A stretch of 64,000 nucleotides of DNA from an uncultured Lachnospiraceae bacterium (GCA_947586255.1 CANPXP010000001.1:1-64000), one strand, 5' to 3'; numbered from the stretch's first letter, positions 37,875-48,318 are shown. Notes: generated by a model not told the origin, from the sequence alone. Numbers and translations: made by a program.

Positions 37875-38870
37875 TTGAAAAGAAAAAGATTTCTGGGGAT
37901 ACTGGCGGGCGCCGGGCTGACGGCGTGCCTGATCGGCTGCGGCGCCGGCGGCGGAACGGACAATGTGGCTGTGGACAGTACTGACAGCGCTGTAGCGGAC
38001 GGAGCCTCGGCAGACAAGACTGCTGCGGTAGGCGGCGGTAATGCGGCGGACGACACATTGCCGGTGAAAGAAGAAAACGGCGAAGCGGCGGCGGAGAATG
38101 CCGTGGTTGCGGATGAGACGGAGAAGATAAATCTGCAGGGGATGGGCATGTCCATTGTGGGTGACAGCCTTTCGGCCTACGATGGTTTCATTCCCAACGG
38201 CTTTAACGTGTTTTATCCCTTCAGCGGAGAACTTACGGATGTATCGCAGACGTGGTGGCGGATGCTGTTGGACGAGACGGGTATGGAACTGTGCGCCAAC
38301 AATTCCAGCGCGGGCAGCACATGCGCGGGCGATTCCATGGCGGAGGATATCCAGTGCGGGTGCAGCAGCTTCCGGCTCTCCTTTACGGCCGGCAAACAGG
38401 GCAAAATGCCGGACATCATCATTGTCTATATGGGAACCAACGATCTGCTCGACGGTATTCCGGTGGGAGATAACGACGGTACGGGGCTGGTGGAGGAAGG
38501 GCCGATTGACAATTTCAGCGATGCTTACTGCATGATGTTAGATAAGCTGGAGAGTGAGTATCCGATTGCGGAAATTTACTGCTGTACGCTTGCGCAGGTC
38601 GGCGACTGGGGAGAGGAACAGCCATTTGTCACGTTTGAGAACAATCTTGGACTGACGGCGGGAGAGTATTCGGAGCGGATCCGGCAGATCGCCGAAAAAA
38701 GAGGTATGCATGTGATCGATCTGTATGACTGTGGCATCGAGATTGATAACCTGCCAGATATGACGTCGGACGGCGTACACCTGACGCCGGAAGGCATGAA
38801 GTGTGTGGAGAACGCAATATTGAAAGCCCTGACCGAACCTGCGGACGGCAGCGCGGCGGCCCGCCCGTAG
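37875..38870 (+). CDS. SGNH/GDSL hydrolase lipoprotein
   Basis: Signal + lipobox LTACLIGC; IVGDSLSAYDG, YMGTNDLLDG, SDGVHLTPEGM; TTG start. Confidence 0.85.
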   Translation: MKRKRFLGILAGAGLTACLIGCGAGGGTDNVAVDSTDSAVADGASADKTAAVGGGNAADDTLPVKEENGEAAAENAVVADETEKINLQGMGMSIVGDSLSAYDGFIPNGFNVFYPFSGELTDVSQTWWRMLLDETGMELCANNSSAGSTCAGDSMAEDIQCGCSSFRLSFTAGKQGKMPDIIIVYMGTNDLLDGIPVGDNDGTGLVEEGPIDNFSDAYCMMLDKLESEYPIAEIYCCTLAQVGDWGEEQPFVTFENNLGLTAGEYSERIRQIAEKRGMHVIDLYDCGIEIDNLPDMTSDGVHLTPEGMKCVENAILKALTEPADGSAAARP

Positions 38871-38881
38871 ATCCGGCTTTT

Positions 38882-40438
38882 TCAGGCACGTGTCTCGTGA
38901 TATTCCTTCTCCGTGTTGACGTTCCAGATATTGTCCTTGCTGCTGACGCCGTTCACGATGTTCTTTACCGTCTCGAAGGAAGTCATCATGGAGTGGTCAA
39001 TGTTATTGTAGCGGTGCTGGCCGTTGCGCCCCACACAGTACAGGTTGTCAATGCTCTTTAGGTAATCCACCAGCGTGTCGATCTCACTGTAAGTGTCAAA
39101 GTAGGCGGGATAGGCTTTCTTTACGGATTCCGCATGCGTGTCGAGCACATCTGCCGCGCTGTCAATCAGCCCCATTTTGATCATTTCCGAGATGCCGAAG
39201 GAGGAAAATTTGTCTTCCGGCATATTCCAGAGTTCGTCTCCCTCGCTGCAGAAATATTCCAGGCCGACCCACACCGTATGTTCCAGATCCTTCACCATGT
39301 AGGGCGACCAGTTATTGTAGATCTGAAAGCGGCCGACCTGCACCGTGCGGTCATGGACATAGATCCAGTTGTCCGGCACAATGTTGCCGATGGTTTTGAT
39401 CTTCGTCTTATTGGGCAGATTCAGCCTGCGGATCAGAACGCCGAGGGTCCTGTAATCGCGGTAGGGGAGACCGGCGGCAATTTTCGCTTCGCGCGCCGGC
39501 ACATCGTTCATGCCTCCCACCAGATCCTTCAGGGGCATGGAGGAGATAAAGATGTCTCCTTCCACGGTGGTGGCTTGTCCCTGGCTTTCATATGTGAGCG
39601 AGGTGATGTGATTCTGCGCATCCTTGTGCAGATTTGTCACTCTGCAGCCGCACAGAATCGTGCCGCCTGACTTCCGGATTTCCTCTGCGGTTACTTCCCA
39701 GAGCTGGCCGGGGCCAAGCTTCGGATAGCTGAAGGACTCGATCAGGGAAGTTTCCACATGGCGATTTTTCCTGTTCGGCAGCAGCTTGCCGAACATGTCC
39801 TTGATGATGGCAAAGACAGAGAGCCCTTTGGCACGCTGGGCGCCCCAGCTGGGATCGATCTCGCGGGGATGCCTGCCCCACAGATTTTCCGTGTATCGCT
39901 CGAAGAACATGGAGTATAATTTTTTGCCGAAGCGGTTGATATAGAAGTCCTCCAGCGATTTTTCCTCGCGCTTGTGGACTACGGAGGCAAGATAGCTGAA
40001 CACCGCGACGATATCTGTAACCAGCCCCATATTGGCGAAGGTTTCCCATTTCAGGCTGATGGGATAGTCAAAGAATTTCTGATCATAGTAGATGCGGGAG
40101 ACGCGGTTCCGCTTCAGCATGACGCGGTCTTCCCGCTCGGGATCCGGACCGCCCGCGGCAAGTTCGACGTCCCTGGCAAGTTTGATGTCGTCGTAGGCGG
40201 GAGCGCCCTGAAGCGGCAGCATACGGTTCCACCACTCGTTCACCTCGGGTACCTTGGAGAAGAAACGGTGTCCGCCCATATCCATGCGGTTGCCCTTGTA
40301 ATTGACGGTTTTGGAGATGCCTCCCATTGACTCGCTCTCTTCCAGAACGACGACCTCGTAGTCTCCGCTCTGTCTCAACAGCTCATATGCGGCGGTCAGG
40401 CCCGCGGGGCCGGCGCCGATCACATATACTTTTTTCAT
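38882..40438 (-). CDS. FAD-dependent NAD(P)/amine-oxidase-like oxidoreductase
   Basis: [44 protein letters not shown]; start at MKKVY behind GAGGTG. Confidence 0.88.
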   Translation of the reverse strand: MKKVYVIGAGPAGLTAAYELLRQSGDYEVVVLEESESMGGISKTVNYKGNRMDMGGHRFFSKVPEVNEWWNRMLPLQGAPAYDDIKLARDVELAAGGPDPEREDRVMLKRNRVSRIYYDQKFFDYPISLKWETFANMGLVTDIVAVFSYLASVVHKREEKSLEDFYINRFGKKLYSMFFERYTENLWGRHPREIDPSWGAQRAKGLSVFAIIKDMFGKLLPNRKNRHVETSLIESFSYPKLGPGQLWEVTAEEIRKSGGTILCGCRVTNLHKDAQNHITSLTYESQGQATTVEGDIFISSMPLKDLVGGMNDVPAREAKIAAGLPYRDYRTLGVLIRRLNLPNKTKIKTIGNIVPDNWIYVHDRTVQVGRFQIYNNWSPYMVKDLEHTVWVGLEYFCSEGDELWNMPEDKFSSFGISEMIKMGLIDSAADVLDTHAESVKKAYPAYFDTYSEIDTLVDYLKSIDNLYCVGRNGQHRYNNIDHSMMTSFETVKNIVNGVSSKDNIWNVNTEKEYHETRA

Positions 40439-40476
40439 ATGCACCTCATTCTGTTTTGTCATGTTTATTCTTTTCT

Positions 40477-40506
40477 ATTATACCCATTTCGAAACATATC
40501 GGTCAA
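40477..40506 (-). promoter_or_regulatory. Candidate sigma-A promoter for the oxidoreductase gene
   Basis: Minus strand TTGACC - 18 nt - TATAAT. Confidence 0.65.
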
Positions 40507-41852
40507 GCGGCAGTGTGGGATGCGGCTTCCCGGAGAGCCTGTCTTTGTATGCAGCGAATAATATCCTCCAATATGAGAGCGCATCCGAAGTACAAAAACG
40601 GAAGAATATATACTGACAAGCGGGCGAATGCGTTATACGAACCGAGAAATACGGAGGCCTCGATCACGGTTATGGCGCCCCAGACGCCGAGATAGAAATA
40701 GGGACAGCGCTTTGTTCGAATCCATTGATAAAGAGTCAGGAAAAGGCAGAGAGCCATCATGTAAAAGCCGCTTCCGACGGTAAAGACGGGCAGATCTCTC
40801 TGCATAAAAAGGAGAATTTTAAACAGGGGATTAGGCGCGTACTGCAGGATATCGGGGAATATAATACGGGAGTACGGTTTTGACCAATATGTGCTGATAT
40901 TGCCATATTGATAGCGCAGATAGGCCATTGGATCCGTCCTGAGGCAGTAGGAAGTGAATTCGCTTACGTTGATATTCTGTTCCCTGAGATTTGCGCCGAA
41001 GAGCTCCATGACAGGAGTGGTGGTAGCCCAGCCGCGACCGTCGTCTCCGGCGGCGAGGCAGTCGTTAAATACCCGCGTTATTTCTGAAGTGAGCTCCTCG
41101 TCGGGATAATTCAGATAGCAGCCCGTCAGGAGACATGGAACCAGGGAGTGTCTGGGTCCGAGATTCGTCAGGTTGAACGTGCCGGACCATACCCAGTTGT
41201 TATAGGAATATCCCGCGTAGATCAAAATCACTGCGCCGAGTACGGCGGAGAGTTTGCCGATCATGCGGCGGAGGCTTTTTTCCGTAAAAAACTGCAGCAC
41301 AAGAAGGACAAGACAGAGGCCCGAATATACGGCGAGAGTGGGTTTGACGCCGGCGGCGATCAGCGACAGGAGAATAGCGGCCGTTCCGTTTTTGAAGGAA
41401 GGGGACTTTACATACTTTACGATAGCGTACAAAAAGAATACGGTGACGGATATGGAAAGGGATTCCGACCAGATGGCGATATTCCAATTCATGATGCAGC
41501 TGTTGCAGCCATAGAGCACCGCTATGATATCGGAGAGCAGAAGATTGTCTGTCGCCAGGCGAAGCGTTTTATACAGAATGAATACGGAAAGCGCCGAGAT
41601 AAGGATCTGGACACAGGCGGTGAAGAAAAGATACCGGGACTCACCGAATAATATTCTGCAGATCCGGAGAACGAGCGGATAGAGAGGAACACGGGTTCCG
41701 CCGATGCCCTGCAAAGTGAAGGCGTAATCAATATAAGAAGAGGAATCGTCGCCGAGCACGCCGATCTCGGGGCAGCTGCAGTAGAAAGCTAATTGGACGA
41801 GAATAATGATGAGGGGGGGGGTGTAGCGAATGTATTTTTTAATGTGTTTCAC
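40503..41852 (-). CDS. Polytopic membrane protein, GT-C-like, unknown; C9 tract near 5' end
   Basis: ~10 hydrophobic segments; LGDDSSSYIDYAFTLQGIGGTRVPLYPLVLRI. Confidence 0.6.
   Translation of the reverse strand: MKHIKKYIRYTPPLIIILVQLAFYCSCPEIGVLGDDSSSYIDYAFTLQGIGGTRVPLYPLVLRICRILFGESRYLFFTACVQILISALSVFILYKTLRLATDNLLLSDIIAVLYGCNSCIMNWNIAIWSESLSISVTVFFLYAIVKYVKSPSFKNGTAAILLSLIAAGVKPTLAVYSGLCLVLLVLQFFTEKSLRRMIGKLSAVLGAVILIYAGYSYNNWVWSGTFNLTNLGPRHSLVPCLLTGCYLNYPDEELTSEITRVFNDCLAAGDDGRGWATTTPVMELFGANLREQNINVSEFTSYCLRTDPMAYLRYQYGNISTYWSKPYSRIIFPDILQYAPNPLFKILLFMQRDLPVFTVGSGFYMMALCLFLTLYQWIRTKRCPYFYLGVWGAITVIEASVFLGSYNAFARLSVYILPFLYFGCALILEDIIRCIQRQALREAASHTAA
41813..41821. repeat. Homopolymer G9 (C9 in coding strand) within CDS 41852..40503
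   Basis: gatgaGGGGGGGGGtgtag; encodes T-P-P-L. Confidence 0.9.
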
Positions 41853-41896
41853 CGAACATCTTCCTTCCTGGGATAATTATCCACAGTTTATCATAT

Positions 41897-41925
41897 TTGC
41901 GGGAAAATGTACAGTGTGTTATAAT
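41897..41925 (+). promoter_or_regulatory. Candidate strong sigma-A promoter
   Basis: TTGCGG - 17 nt - TATAAT with TG extended -10. Confidence 0.7.
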
Positions 41926-41967
41926 GTGCCTTAGCAATGAGCGCGGGCCCGCAGCGAAGGAGTTTCC

Positions 41968-43131
41968 ATGATAAGTTTACTGTTCTGGCTGGTGGTTATA
42001 CCGTACTGTATCGGTCTGATCCCCACCCGTTTGATATCGGAGCATAAGAGAAATCCCGGGTTTACCATCCTGGCCGGCTATTTTGTCATGTGGGCGATCT
42101 TTGAGCTGGTGGCGGTCCCGGCGGTTCTCCTCGTGCAGTATCACAACTTCAGGACAGCCTCGGGCTGGTTCGCGGCTCTCAGTATTCTCTGCGCCGCGGC
42201 GGGGGCGGGTTCGGCGCTTGTGCCGCACATGCGCGCGGCAGGGCGGACAGGCGCAGAACAGGCGCGGCGGGGTATATGGCGCAGGGAAGCGATGTACGTG
42301 AGGAAGCGCGTCGCCGGGGTGCCGGAAGCTCTCCGCGCAATGCCGTGGGCGGAGCGGATCGAGTGGCTGCTTTTTCTGGGATTACTCGGATTTCAGCTCT
42401 ATAAGGCCGCGGCGTACGCTTCCTTCGACGGGGACGACGCTTACTATGTGGTGGAGTCGTTGCTCGCGCAGCAGGCGGACGTCATGTACCGTATTCTGCC
42501 TTATTCCGGCGGTCCTACGAAGCCGGACGTCAGGCATGCGCTGGCGGTCTTTCCGATGTGGGTCGCGTTCATAGCAGCGCGCAGCGGCATTCATGCGACG
42601 ATCGTGTCGCACTTGCTCCTGCCTTTCGTGCTGATTCCGCTGACATACCTTGTATATTATGAGATAGGCAGGCAGCTCTTTGGCCGCATGGAGACCGGCG
42701 GGGTGTTTTGCAGGGAAAATCTGCCAATCTTTATGATTCTCATGGCGATGTTTCAGATGTTCGGCAATGTTTCCATCTACACCAACGAGACATTTTTCCT
42801 GACCAGGACATGGCAGGGAAAATCGGTGGCGGGCAGTCTGGTGATCCCGGCGCTGTTTTGGATATTTCTGCAGATCTATGAGGGCGGAGAGCCGGGAAAC
42901 AGGGTCGGCGCAGGCGTGTGGATGCTCTTTGTCTGCGTCAATATGGCAGCGGGCATCTGCAGCTCGATCGCGGTTTTTCTGATCAGTATGCTGACTGCCG
43001 TGACGGCATTCTGCCTTGCGGTTGTCAGGAGAAGGCTTGGGATACTTCTGAAAATGGGGGCGGCATGTATTCCGAACGTGATTTATATGGCGGTTTATGT
43101 GGTGACGGCGTACAGCTATCTGTGGCGGTAG
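41968..43131 (+). CDS. Polytopic membrane protein, DUF6077-like (possibly N-terminal part of a split gene)
   Basis: Multiple TM; ends ...VTAYSYLWR at TAG; downstream ORF is in the same frame. Confidence 0.6.
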   Translation: MISLLFWLVVIPYCIGLIPTRLISEHKRNPGFTILAGYFVMWAIFELVAVPAVLLVQYHNFRTASGWFAALSILCAAAGAGSALVPHMRAAGRTGAEQARRGIWRREAMYVRKRVAGVPEALRAMPWAERIEWLLFLGLLGFQLYKAAAYASFDGDDAYYVVESLLAQQADVMYRILPYSGGPTKPDVRHALAVFPMWVAFIAARSGIHATIVSHLLLPFVLIPLTYLVYYEIGRQLFGRMETGGVFCRENLPIFMILMAMFQMFGNVSIYTNETFFLTRTWQGKSVAGSLVIPALFWIFLQIYEGGEPGNRVGAGVWMLFVCVNMAAGICSSIAVFLISMLTAVTAFCLAVVRRRLGILLKMGAACIPNVIYMAVYVVTAYSYLWR

Positions 43132-43140
43132 GAGAAGTCT

Positions 43141-43905
43141 ATGTGGGGTATTTTTCTCGAGAGCGTGGTTATTTTTCAGAATTATATGGGCTTTCATGAG
43201 AACGGCTACCTGGCGGGGCTCTATCTCTTTGCGCTGCTGTACCTGTGGCTGACGGAGAAGGACAAGGGCAGACGGGCTGTTCTGGTCTATGCGCCGACGC
43301 TGCTTCTTGTCATGTTTTTCTGCCCACTGTTCCGCAAGGTTTTCGTGCGGCTGCTGGAGGACTCGGAGACATATTACAGGCTGCTGTGGCTTTTGCAGAT
43401 GAGTGTGGTGACCGCCTACGGGCTGATCAGGCTGTGCGGCAGACACCGCCGGATCGGGCTGGCGGTCATCTGTATCGCGATTGTCGCCTGCGGCAATTAT
43501 GTCTATGACAGTGAAAATATCACAAAGGCGGAGAACGCGTATCATCTTCCGCAGGTGGCCATCGACATTGTGGATCTGATCGAGCCGGAGGAGGGGCGCA
43601 TCACCGTGCTCGTGCCGGCGGATCTGATCTATTTCGTGCGGCAGTACAGCACGAATATAGAACTCCCGTACGGCCGTGAAATGCTGATTGCCCGGTGGGA
43701 TTACTACCATGCCATGTATGAGGCGATGGAGGAGGCCGATATGATCGAGGCGGCGTCTTTTACGGAGCTGGCGAGAGAGTACCCTTGCGCTTATATCGTG
43801 TTAAAAGAGGACCGGCAGATCGACGAGCCGCTGACGGATTACGGTTATGAGCTGTGCGATCGGGTGGGGGAATACCTGATCTATCGAGATACGCAGACGG
43901 AGTGA
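43141..43905 (+). CDS. Membrane protein (possible C-terminal part of the same DUF6077-like protein)
   Basis: TM segments plus soluble C-terminus; same frame as upstream ORF, separated by one TAG. Confidence 0.55.
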   Translation: MWGIFLESVVIFQNYMGFHENGYLAGLYLFALLYLWLTEKDKGRRAVLVYAPTLLLVMFFCPLFRKVFVRLLEDSETYYRLLWLLQMSVVTAYGLIRLCGRHRRIGLAVICIAIVACGNYVYDSENITKAENAYHLPQVAIDIVDLIEPEEGRITVLVPADLIYFVRQYSTNIELPYGREMLIARWDYYHAMYEAMEEADMIEAASFTELAREYPCAYIVLKEDRQIDEPLTDYGYELCDRVGEYLIYRDTQTE

Positions 43906-43909
43906 GACT

Positions 43910-45436
43910 ATGCTTTTCAATTCTTATATTTTTGTGTTTCTTTTTCTGCCCATATGTCTGCTGGGCTTCTACCTTCCGTCGAATCTCGGAGGGCGGGACA
44001 GGGCAGCGGCGGACAAGATCTTTCTGATCTTCATGTCCTTCTGGTTCTATGGATATTTTAACCCCGCTTATCTGCTTATCATGCTGTGCAGCATCGGCGT
44101 GAATTATCTGTTTCACAGGGCGTTGTCCCTCAGACCGCGCAGATCGATGATGCTCTTGGCGGTTGCGGCGAATCTGGGCGTGCTGTTTTACTTCAAGTAT
44201 TATGATTTTTTCGCGGAGATGGTGAACGCCGTGTTCGGCGCATCCATGGAGCTTAAACATGTGTTGCTTCCGCTGGGAATCAGTTTTTTCACATTTCAGC
44301 AGATTTCTTTTGTGATCGATACTTACCGCGGCGAGGTGCGGGACTGTTCGCTCGTCGATTACACACTTTTCGTCTCGCTCTTTCCGCAGCTGATCGCAGG
44401 GCCGATCGTCAACCACGGAGAGATGCTTCCGCAGTTTGCGCAGATCGGACATAGGCCTGTCAGGTGGGAGCGGATCGCGGAAGGGCTCGGACTGTTTGTT
44501 CTCGGACTGGCCAAGAAAGTGCTGCTTGCGGACACGTTTGGAGCGGCCGTGGATTTCGGGTACGCGAATATCGCGACTCTCGGGCGGCCGGACGCGGTGA
44601 TCGTGATGGCGAGCTATTCCCTGCAGCTGTACTTTGATTTCAGCGGGTACTGCGATATGGCGCGGGGGATCGGCAAGATGCTAGGCATAGAGCTCCCGGT
44701 CAACTTTGACTCGCCATACAAGGCGGTGAATATCGTGGATTTCTGGAAGAGATGGCATATCACGCTGAACCGCTTTTTTACGAAATATGTGTATATACCG
44801 CTGGGCGGGAACCGGCGCGGCGCGGCGCGAATGTATCTGAACCTGATGATCGTATTTTTGCTCAGCGGCTTATGGCATGGCGCCGGCTGGAATTACATCG
44901 TCTGGGGCGCCCTGCACGGGGTATTGTATGTGCTGACGCGGTTCTGGCTGAAGAGTGTCAGGCCGGGGCTCGCGGCGCGGCACCGGGCGGAGGGGAGCGC
45001 GGAAGGGGCGTCTGTATCGCGGCTGCGCCGCGCCTTGGGAACGTTTGTGTCGCGGCTTCTGCTGCTTGGCTATGTGAGCATAGCGTGGGTGTATTTCCGC
45101 GCGGCGGATGTCGCGCAGGCGGGACAGCTGCTGGCGGCGGCGTTTGGAGGCCCGTTTCGAAAGGTCTCCGCGGAGCTTGCGGACTGCTTCAGGATGGACG
45201 AATTCTGGTATGTCATCAAAGTGCTGCATTTGGACAACATGGCCTACAGCAGATATATTCTGCCGACGGTTATGCTGGCGGCCGGCATGTATCTGGCCAT
45301 GGCGGGAAGAAACGCGGCCCAGCGCATGGAGAGAGCGCGTTACGGGACGGGATCGGCTATGGCGTTTGCGGCGCTGGCGCTCTGGTGTGTGCTCACCTTC
45401 TCGAAGGTCAGTACTTTCCTGTATTTTAATTTCTGA
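43910..45436 (+). CDS. MBOAT family O-acyltransferase (third)
   Basis: LGISFFTFQQISFVIDTYRGE, FPQLIAGPIVNHGEM, FDFSGYCDMARG, FWKRWHITLNRFFTKYVYIPLGGNR, LLSGLWHGAGW. Confidence 0.94.
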   Translation: MLFNSYIFVFLFLPICLLGFYLPSNLGGRDRAAADKIFLIFMSFWFYGYFNPAYLLIMLCSIGVNYLFHRALSLRPRRSMMLLAVAANLGVLFYFKYYDFFAEMVNAVFGASMELKHVLLPLGISFFTFQQISFVIDTYRGEVRDCSLVDYTLFVSLFPQLIAGPIVNHGEMLPQFAQIGHRPVRWERIAEGLGLFVLGLAKKVLLADTFGAAVDFGYANIATLGRPDAVIVMASYSLQLYFDFSGYCDMARGIGKMLGIELPVNFDSPYKAVNIVDFWKRWHITLNRFFTKYVYIPLGGNRRGAARMYLNLMIVFLLSGLWHGAGWNYIVWGALHGVLYVLTRFWLKSVRPGLAARHRAEGSAEGASVSRLRRALGTFVSRLLLLGYVSIAWVYFRAADVAQAGQLLAAAFGGPFRKVSAELADCFRMDEFWYVIKVLHLDNMAYSRYILPTVMLAAGMYLAMAGRNAAQRMERARYGTGSAMAFAALALWCVLTFSKVSTFLYFNF

Positions 45437-45456
45437 GGAGCTGATGAGGAGCGGTT

Positions 45457-46512
45457 ATGAACAAGTGTAAGAGATGGCTGATCGCGGTGGCGGCGACGAT
45501 TTTCATACTGTTGGTGCTGACGGGAGCCCTTGTGATCTTCGTGGACCCTTTTTTTCAGTATCACGCGCCCTTGAAGGGGTTCCCCTATCTGGTGGACAAC
45601 CAGCTCTCTCAGAATCCGGGCATGGCGAAGCACATGGAGTACGACAGCGTGATTCTCGGTTCCTCCATGACGGTCAATTTCGATACGCGCTGGTTTGCGC
45701 AGACGATGGGACTGAATACGATTAAACTCTGCTACAGCGGCGCATACCCGAAGGACCAGGCGAATATTATGGATATCATATTTGACAGCGGACATCAGGT
45801 GAAGACGGTCTTTCTGGGGTTGGATGTGATGACTTACACGGGCGGCGTGGACGAGACAAAATACCCGATTCCGGCTTATCTCTATGATGATAACTATCTC
45901 AACGACGTGCAGTATCTGTACAACAAGGATGTGGTGCTAAACTATATTGTCAGGCAGCTGGCGGATCCGGACAGGACCGAGCTCGCCACGGTCTACCAGA
46001 GCTGGTGGACGGATGAATACTACAATATTCAGTGGGTCATGCACAATTACGAGCCGCCTGAGATCACGGAGAGCGAGACGCCGCCCGACGCATATATCGA
46101 GGGCGCGGACCGCAATCTGCGGGCGAATCTCTGCCCGTATATCGAGGAACATCCGGACACGATGTTCTACATCTTTTTTCCGCCCTACAGCATTCTGTAT
46201 TGGAACGACGTGATGCGGGAGAATCATCTGGAGGCGACGATGGAGGAGTACCGGTATATCGCCGACGCGCTGCTTCCCTACGACAACGTGAGAGTCTTCT
46301 TTTTTCCGGATCAGGAGTGGATCGTGACGGATCTAAACAATTACGCGGACTACACGCATTATCATCCGGATATCAACCGGTACATGACGGAGTGTTTCGC
46401 GGATGGAACATGCGAGATAAAGAGCGCGGAAGAAATGGACGGCGCGCTCGTTCGGATGCGCGCCGTGATCAATGCTTTTGACTTTGAAGAGCTGTTCTCC
46501 CATGAATACTGA
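45457..46512 (+). CDS. DltD/AlgX-like SGNH-type partner of MBOAT
   Basis: N-terminal TM; VILGSSMTVNF; ADYTHYHPDINRYM; immediately downstream of MBOAT. Confidence 0.7.
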   Translation: MNKCKRWLIAVAATIFILLVLTGALVIFVDPFFQYHAPLKGFPYLVDNQLSQNPGMAKHMEYDSVILGSSMTVNFDTRWFAQTMGLNTIKLCYSGAYPKDQANIMDIIFDSGHQVKTVFLGLDVMTYTGGVDETKYPIPAYLYDDNYLNDVQYLYNKDVVLNYIVRQLADPDRTELATVYQSWWTDEYYNIQWVMHNYEPPEITESETPPDAYIEGADRNLRANLCPYIEEHPDTMFYIFFPPYSILYWNDVMRENHLEATMEEYRYIADALLPYDNVRVFFFPDQEWIVTDLNNYADYTHYHPDINRYMTECFADGTCEIKSAEEMDGALVRMRAVINAFDFEELFSHEY

Positions 46513-46530
46513 CAGCGGCTTTGCCCTCTG

Positions 46531-47556
46531 TTATTCGTCATCCGGATCGGGGAAAATGCACTGGACGAACCGGTTCGCCAGAAGCTCGCGTCCCGCGTCG
46601 TTGAAATGGATGTAGTCTGTCATGTAGTTCAGATAATTGTCCTCATTGACGGAGCCGTAGAAATTGTCGATGAAGGAGACGCCGCAGTCCATCGTCGCAT
46701 CCAACTCCTTCTGCAGATAGTGGCTCAGCGTTCCGTGCCCCAGATCGATGCGGTCGCCGTTTTCAAAGACGCCCTCCTCATTGACATGGTGGCAGAACGT
46801 GTGGGACATCACGACGATGCGTATGTGCGGATAAGCGTCCTGGATCGCCTTGACGCCGGCGCGCAGGGCGCCTGTGTAGGTGATGACATCGTACGGTGCG
46901 TTGGGATCGTCGCAGGGGCGCATGTTGATGTAGTCGCTGGCGTCGTACATGACACAGAGATAGTCCACGCTGTTCATGTCGAGAGAGGCGAGCATCTCGG
47001 TCGTTTTAGGGACGGCTTCGTCGTAGCTGTAGGCGGCCGCGTCGCGCATGTCGTCGAAGTTGCCCGACGCAAGGCTTTGTGCCACGGAGGCGAAGGAAAA
47101 GGCGTCCAGATAATACCAGTTCTGATAGGTCGGATTCTTCATCGCTATCGTAGTGCCTGTGAACGAGCCGTTGTAGACAACGGCGCCTGTCTTTGCGGCG
47201 ATCTGCTCCGCCAGGCCGTTCTCGCCCTGGTTCAGGGAGAAGGGATCGTCCCCGAGGCACAGAATGGTGGTTACGCCGTCATCCACGTATCCCTCCCGCT
47301 TGTCGGGGGCGAGCGGAATGATACTGTCCATCACCTCGATGTCGAAAGCGGTTGTCTGTTCATTGGGATCGTAGTCGGACGGCACGCCCTTGTTCCATCT
47401 ATAGAGGCGGAAAGCGGAGAATGCCACAATCAGTACGATGGCGGCAATCAGAATGACATGAATATTTATGTGAAAGCGTCTGCCGGCTTCCGGCTGTTCA
47501 TCGATTTCCTGTTCGTTTATTTCCTGCTCATTTATTTCCTGTTGGTTTTCGCTCAT
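46531..47556 (-). CDS. Membrane-anchored SGNH-like protein with degenerate block I (GDDP)
   Basis: N-terminal TM; ILCLGDDPFSLNQ; TDYIHFNDAGRELLA. Confidence 0.7.
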   Translation of the reverse strand: MSENQQEINEQEINEQEIDEQPEAGRRFHINIHVILIAAIVLIVAFSAFRLYRWNKGVPSDYDPNEQTTAFDIEVMDSIIPLAPDKREGYVDDGVTTILCLGDDPFSLNQGENGLAEQIAAKTGAVVYNGSFTGTTIAMKNPTYQNWYYLDAFSFASVAQSLASGNFDDMRDAAAYSYDEAVPKTTEMLASLDMNSVDYLCVMYDASDYINMRPCDDPNAPYDVITYTGALRAGVKAIQDAYPHIRIVVMSHTFCHHVNEEGVFENGDRIDLGHGTLSHYLQKELDATMDCGVSFIDNFYGSVNEDNYLNYMTDYIHFNDAGRELLANRFVQCIFPDPDDE

Positions 47557-47675
47557 AACGACCTCCTTACATATTCTTTCCCCATTTTACTATGAATATT
47601 TTCAAAAATCCACGCTTTCCGTGCATTTTCATAAAATCTTTTGATTTTCAGGGAGCGTCTGTGAAAAATGAGGAC

Positions 47676-47706
47676 GGCGGCAGGGAATCCTGAGATTCCT
47701 GCCGCC
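47676..47706 (-). terminator. Hairpin terminator downstream of zinc-ribbon gene
   Basis: GGCGGCAGGGAATC-CTGA-GATTCCTGCCGCC inverted repeat, followed on the minus strand by CATTTTTCA. Confidence 0.6.
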
Positions 47707-47721
47707 GCTCTCTGACGAGTG

Positions 47722-48057
47722 TCACACGTTGGTCAGATCGTGGGCACAGCGTTTTTCCATCGGGCTTCTGTCTGTCATGGAACAGGTGATGAGCGCGGTC
47801 TGCGGAAACTGCTTCTGAAGCTCCTTGTACCATTTGCTGTACTTGTACATTCGGTACGTGGTGCTCAGCTTCGGGAGCAGTGTCTCATCGTCGCAGCGCC
47901 TGGTGAATTCCTCCCGCTCCTCAAGATCCATGGCGACATAATCCATGTAAGTGATTTTGAGCTCCGTGATGCGCTCGCGGCACTTCGGACAATGCTGTTT
48001 ATGTCCGTTGAGCATGTAGACCCGATGGCAACGCTTACAATAGTGCATGTACATCAT
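47722..48057 (-). CDS. Small zinc-ribbon protein, unknown
   Basis: HYCKRCHRVYMLNGHKQHCPKCRERI (two CxxC). Confidence 0.75.
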   Translation of the reverse strand: MMYMHYCKRCHRVYMLNGHKQHCPKCRERITELKITYMDYVAMDLEEREEFTRRCDDETLLPKLSTTYRMYKYSKWYKELQKQFPQTALITCSMTDRSPMEKRCAHDLTNV

Positions 48058-48244
48058 AGTAAAATCCCCTTTTTCATATAAAGACCATTGTTGAAATTGT
48101 AAGGTTGCACTTGTATTGTGTCAGTTATGGGAGATAAAGTCAAGGCGTTTTAACGGAATTTGGCGGTTTGAGCGATGTAAAATATCGCGCAATGATACAA
48201 ATATTATGTAAATCTTACCAAAATCGGGACAAATGTAAATATCC

Positions 48245-48273
48245 TTGATATTATCGCGCTCCTATGATACAAT
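48245..48273 (+). promoter_or_regulatory. Sigma-A promoter for the 1121-aa GH25 surface protein
   Basis: TTGATA - 17 nt - TACAAT. Confidence 0.75.
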
Positions 48274-48318
48274 ATTACAAAATTGTTCAAAAAATAGGGT
48301 TTACATAATGGAGGCGCA

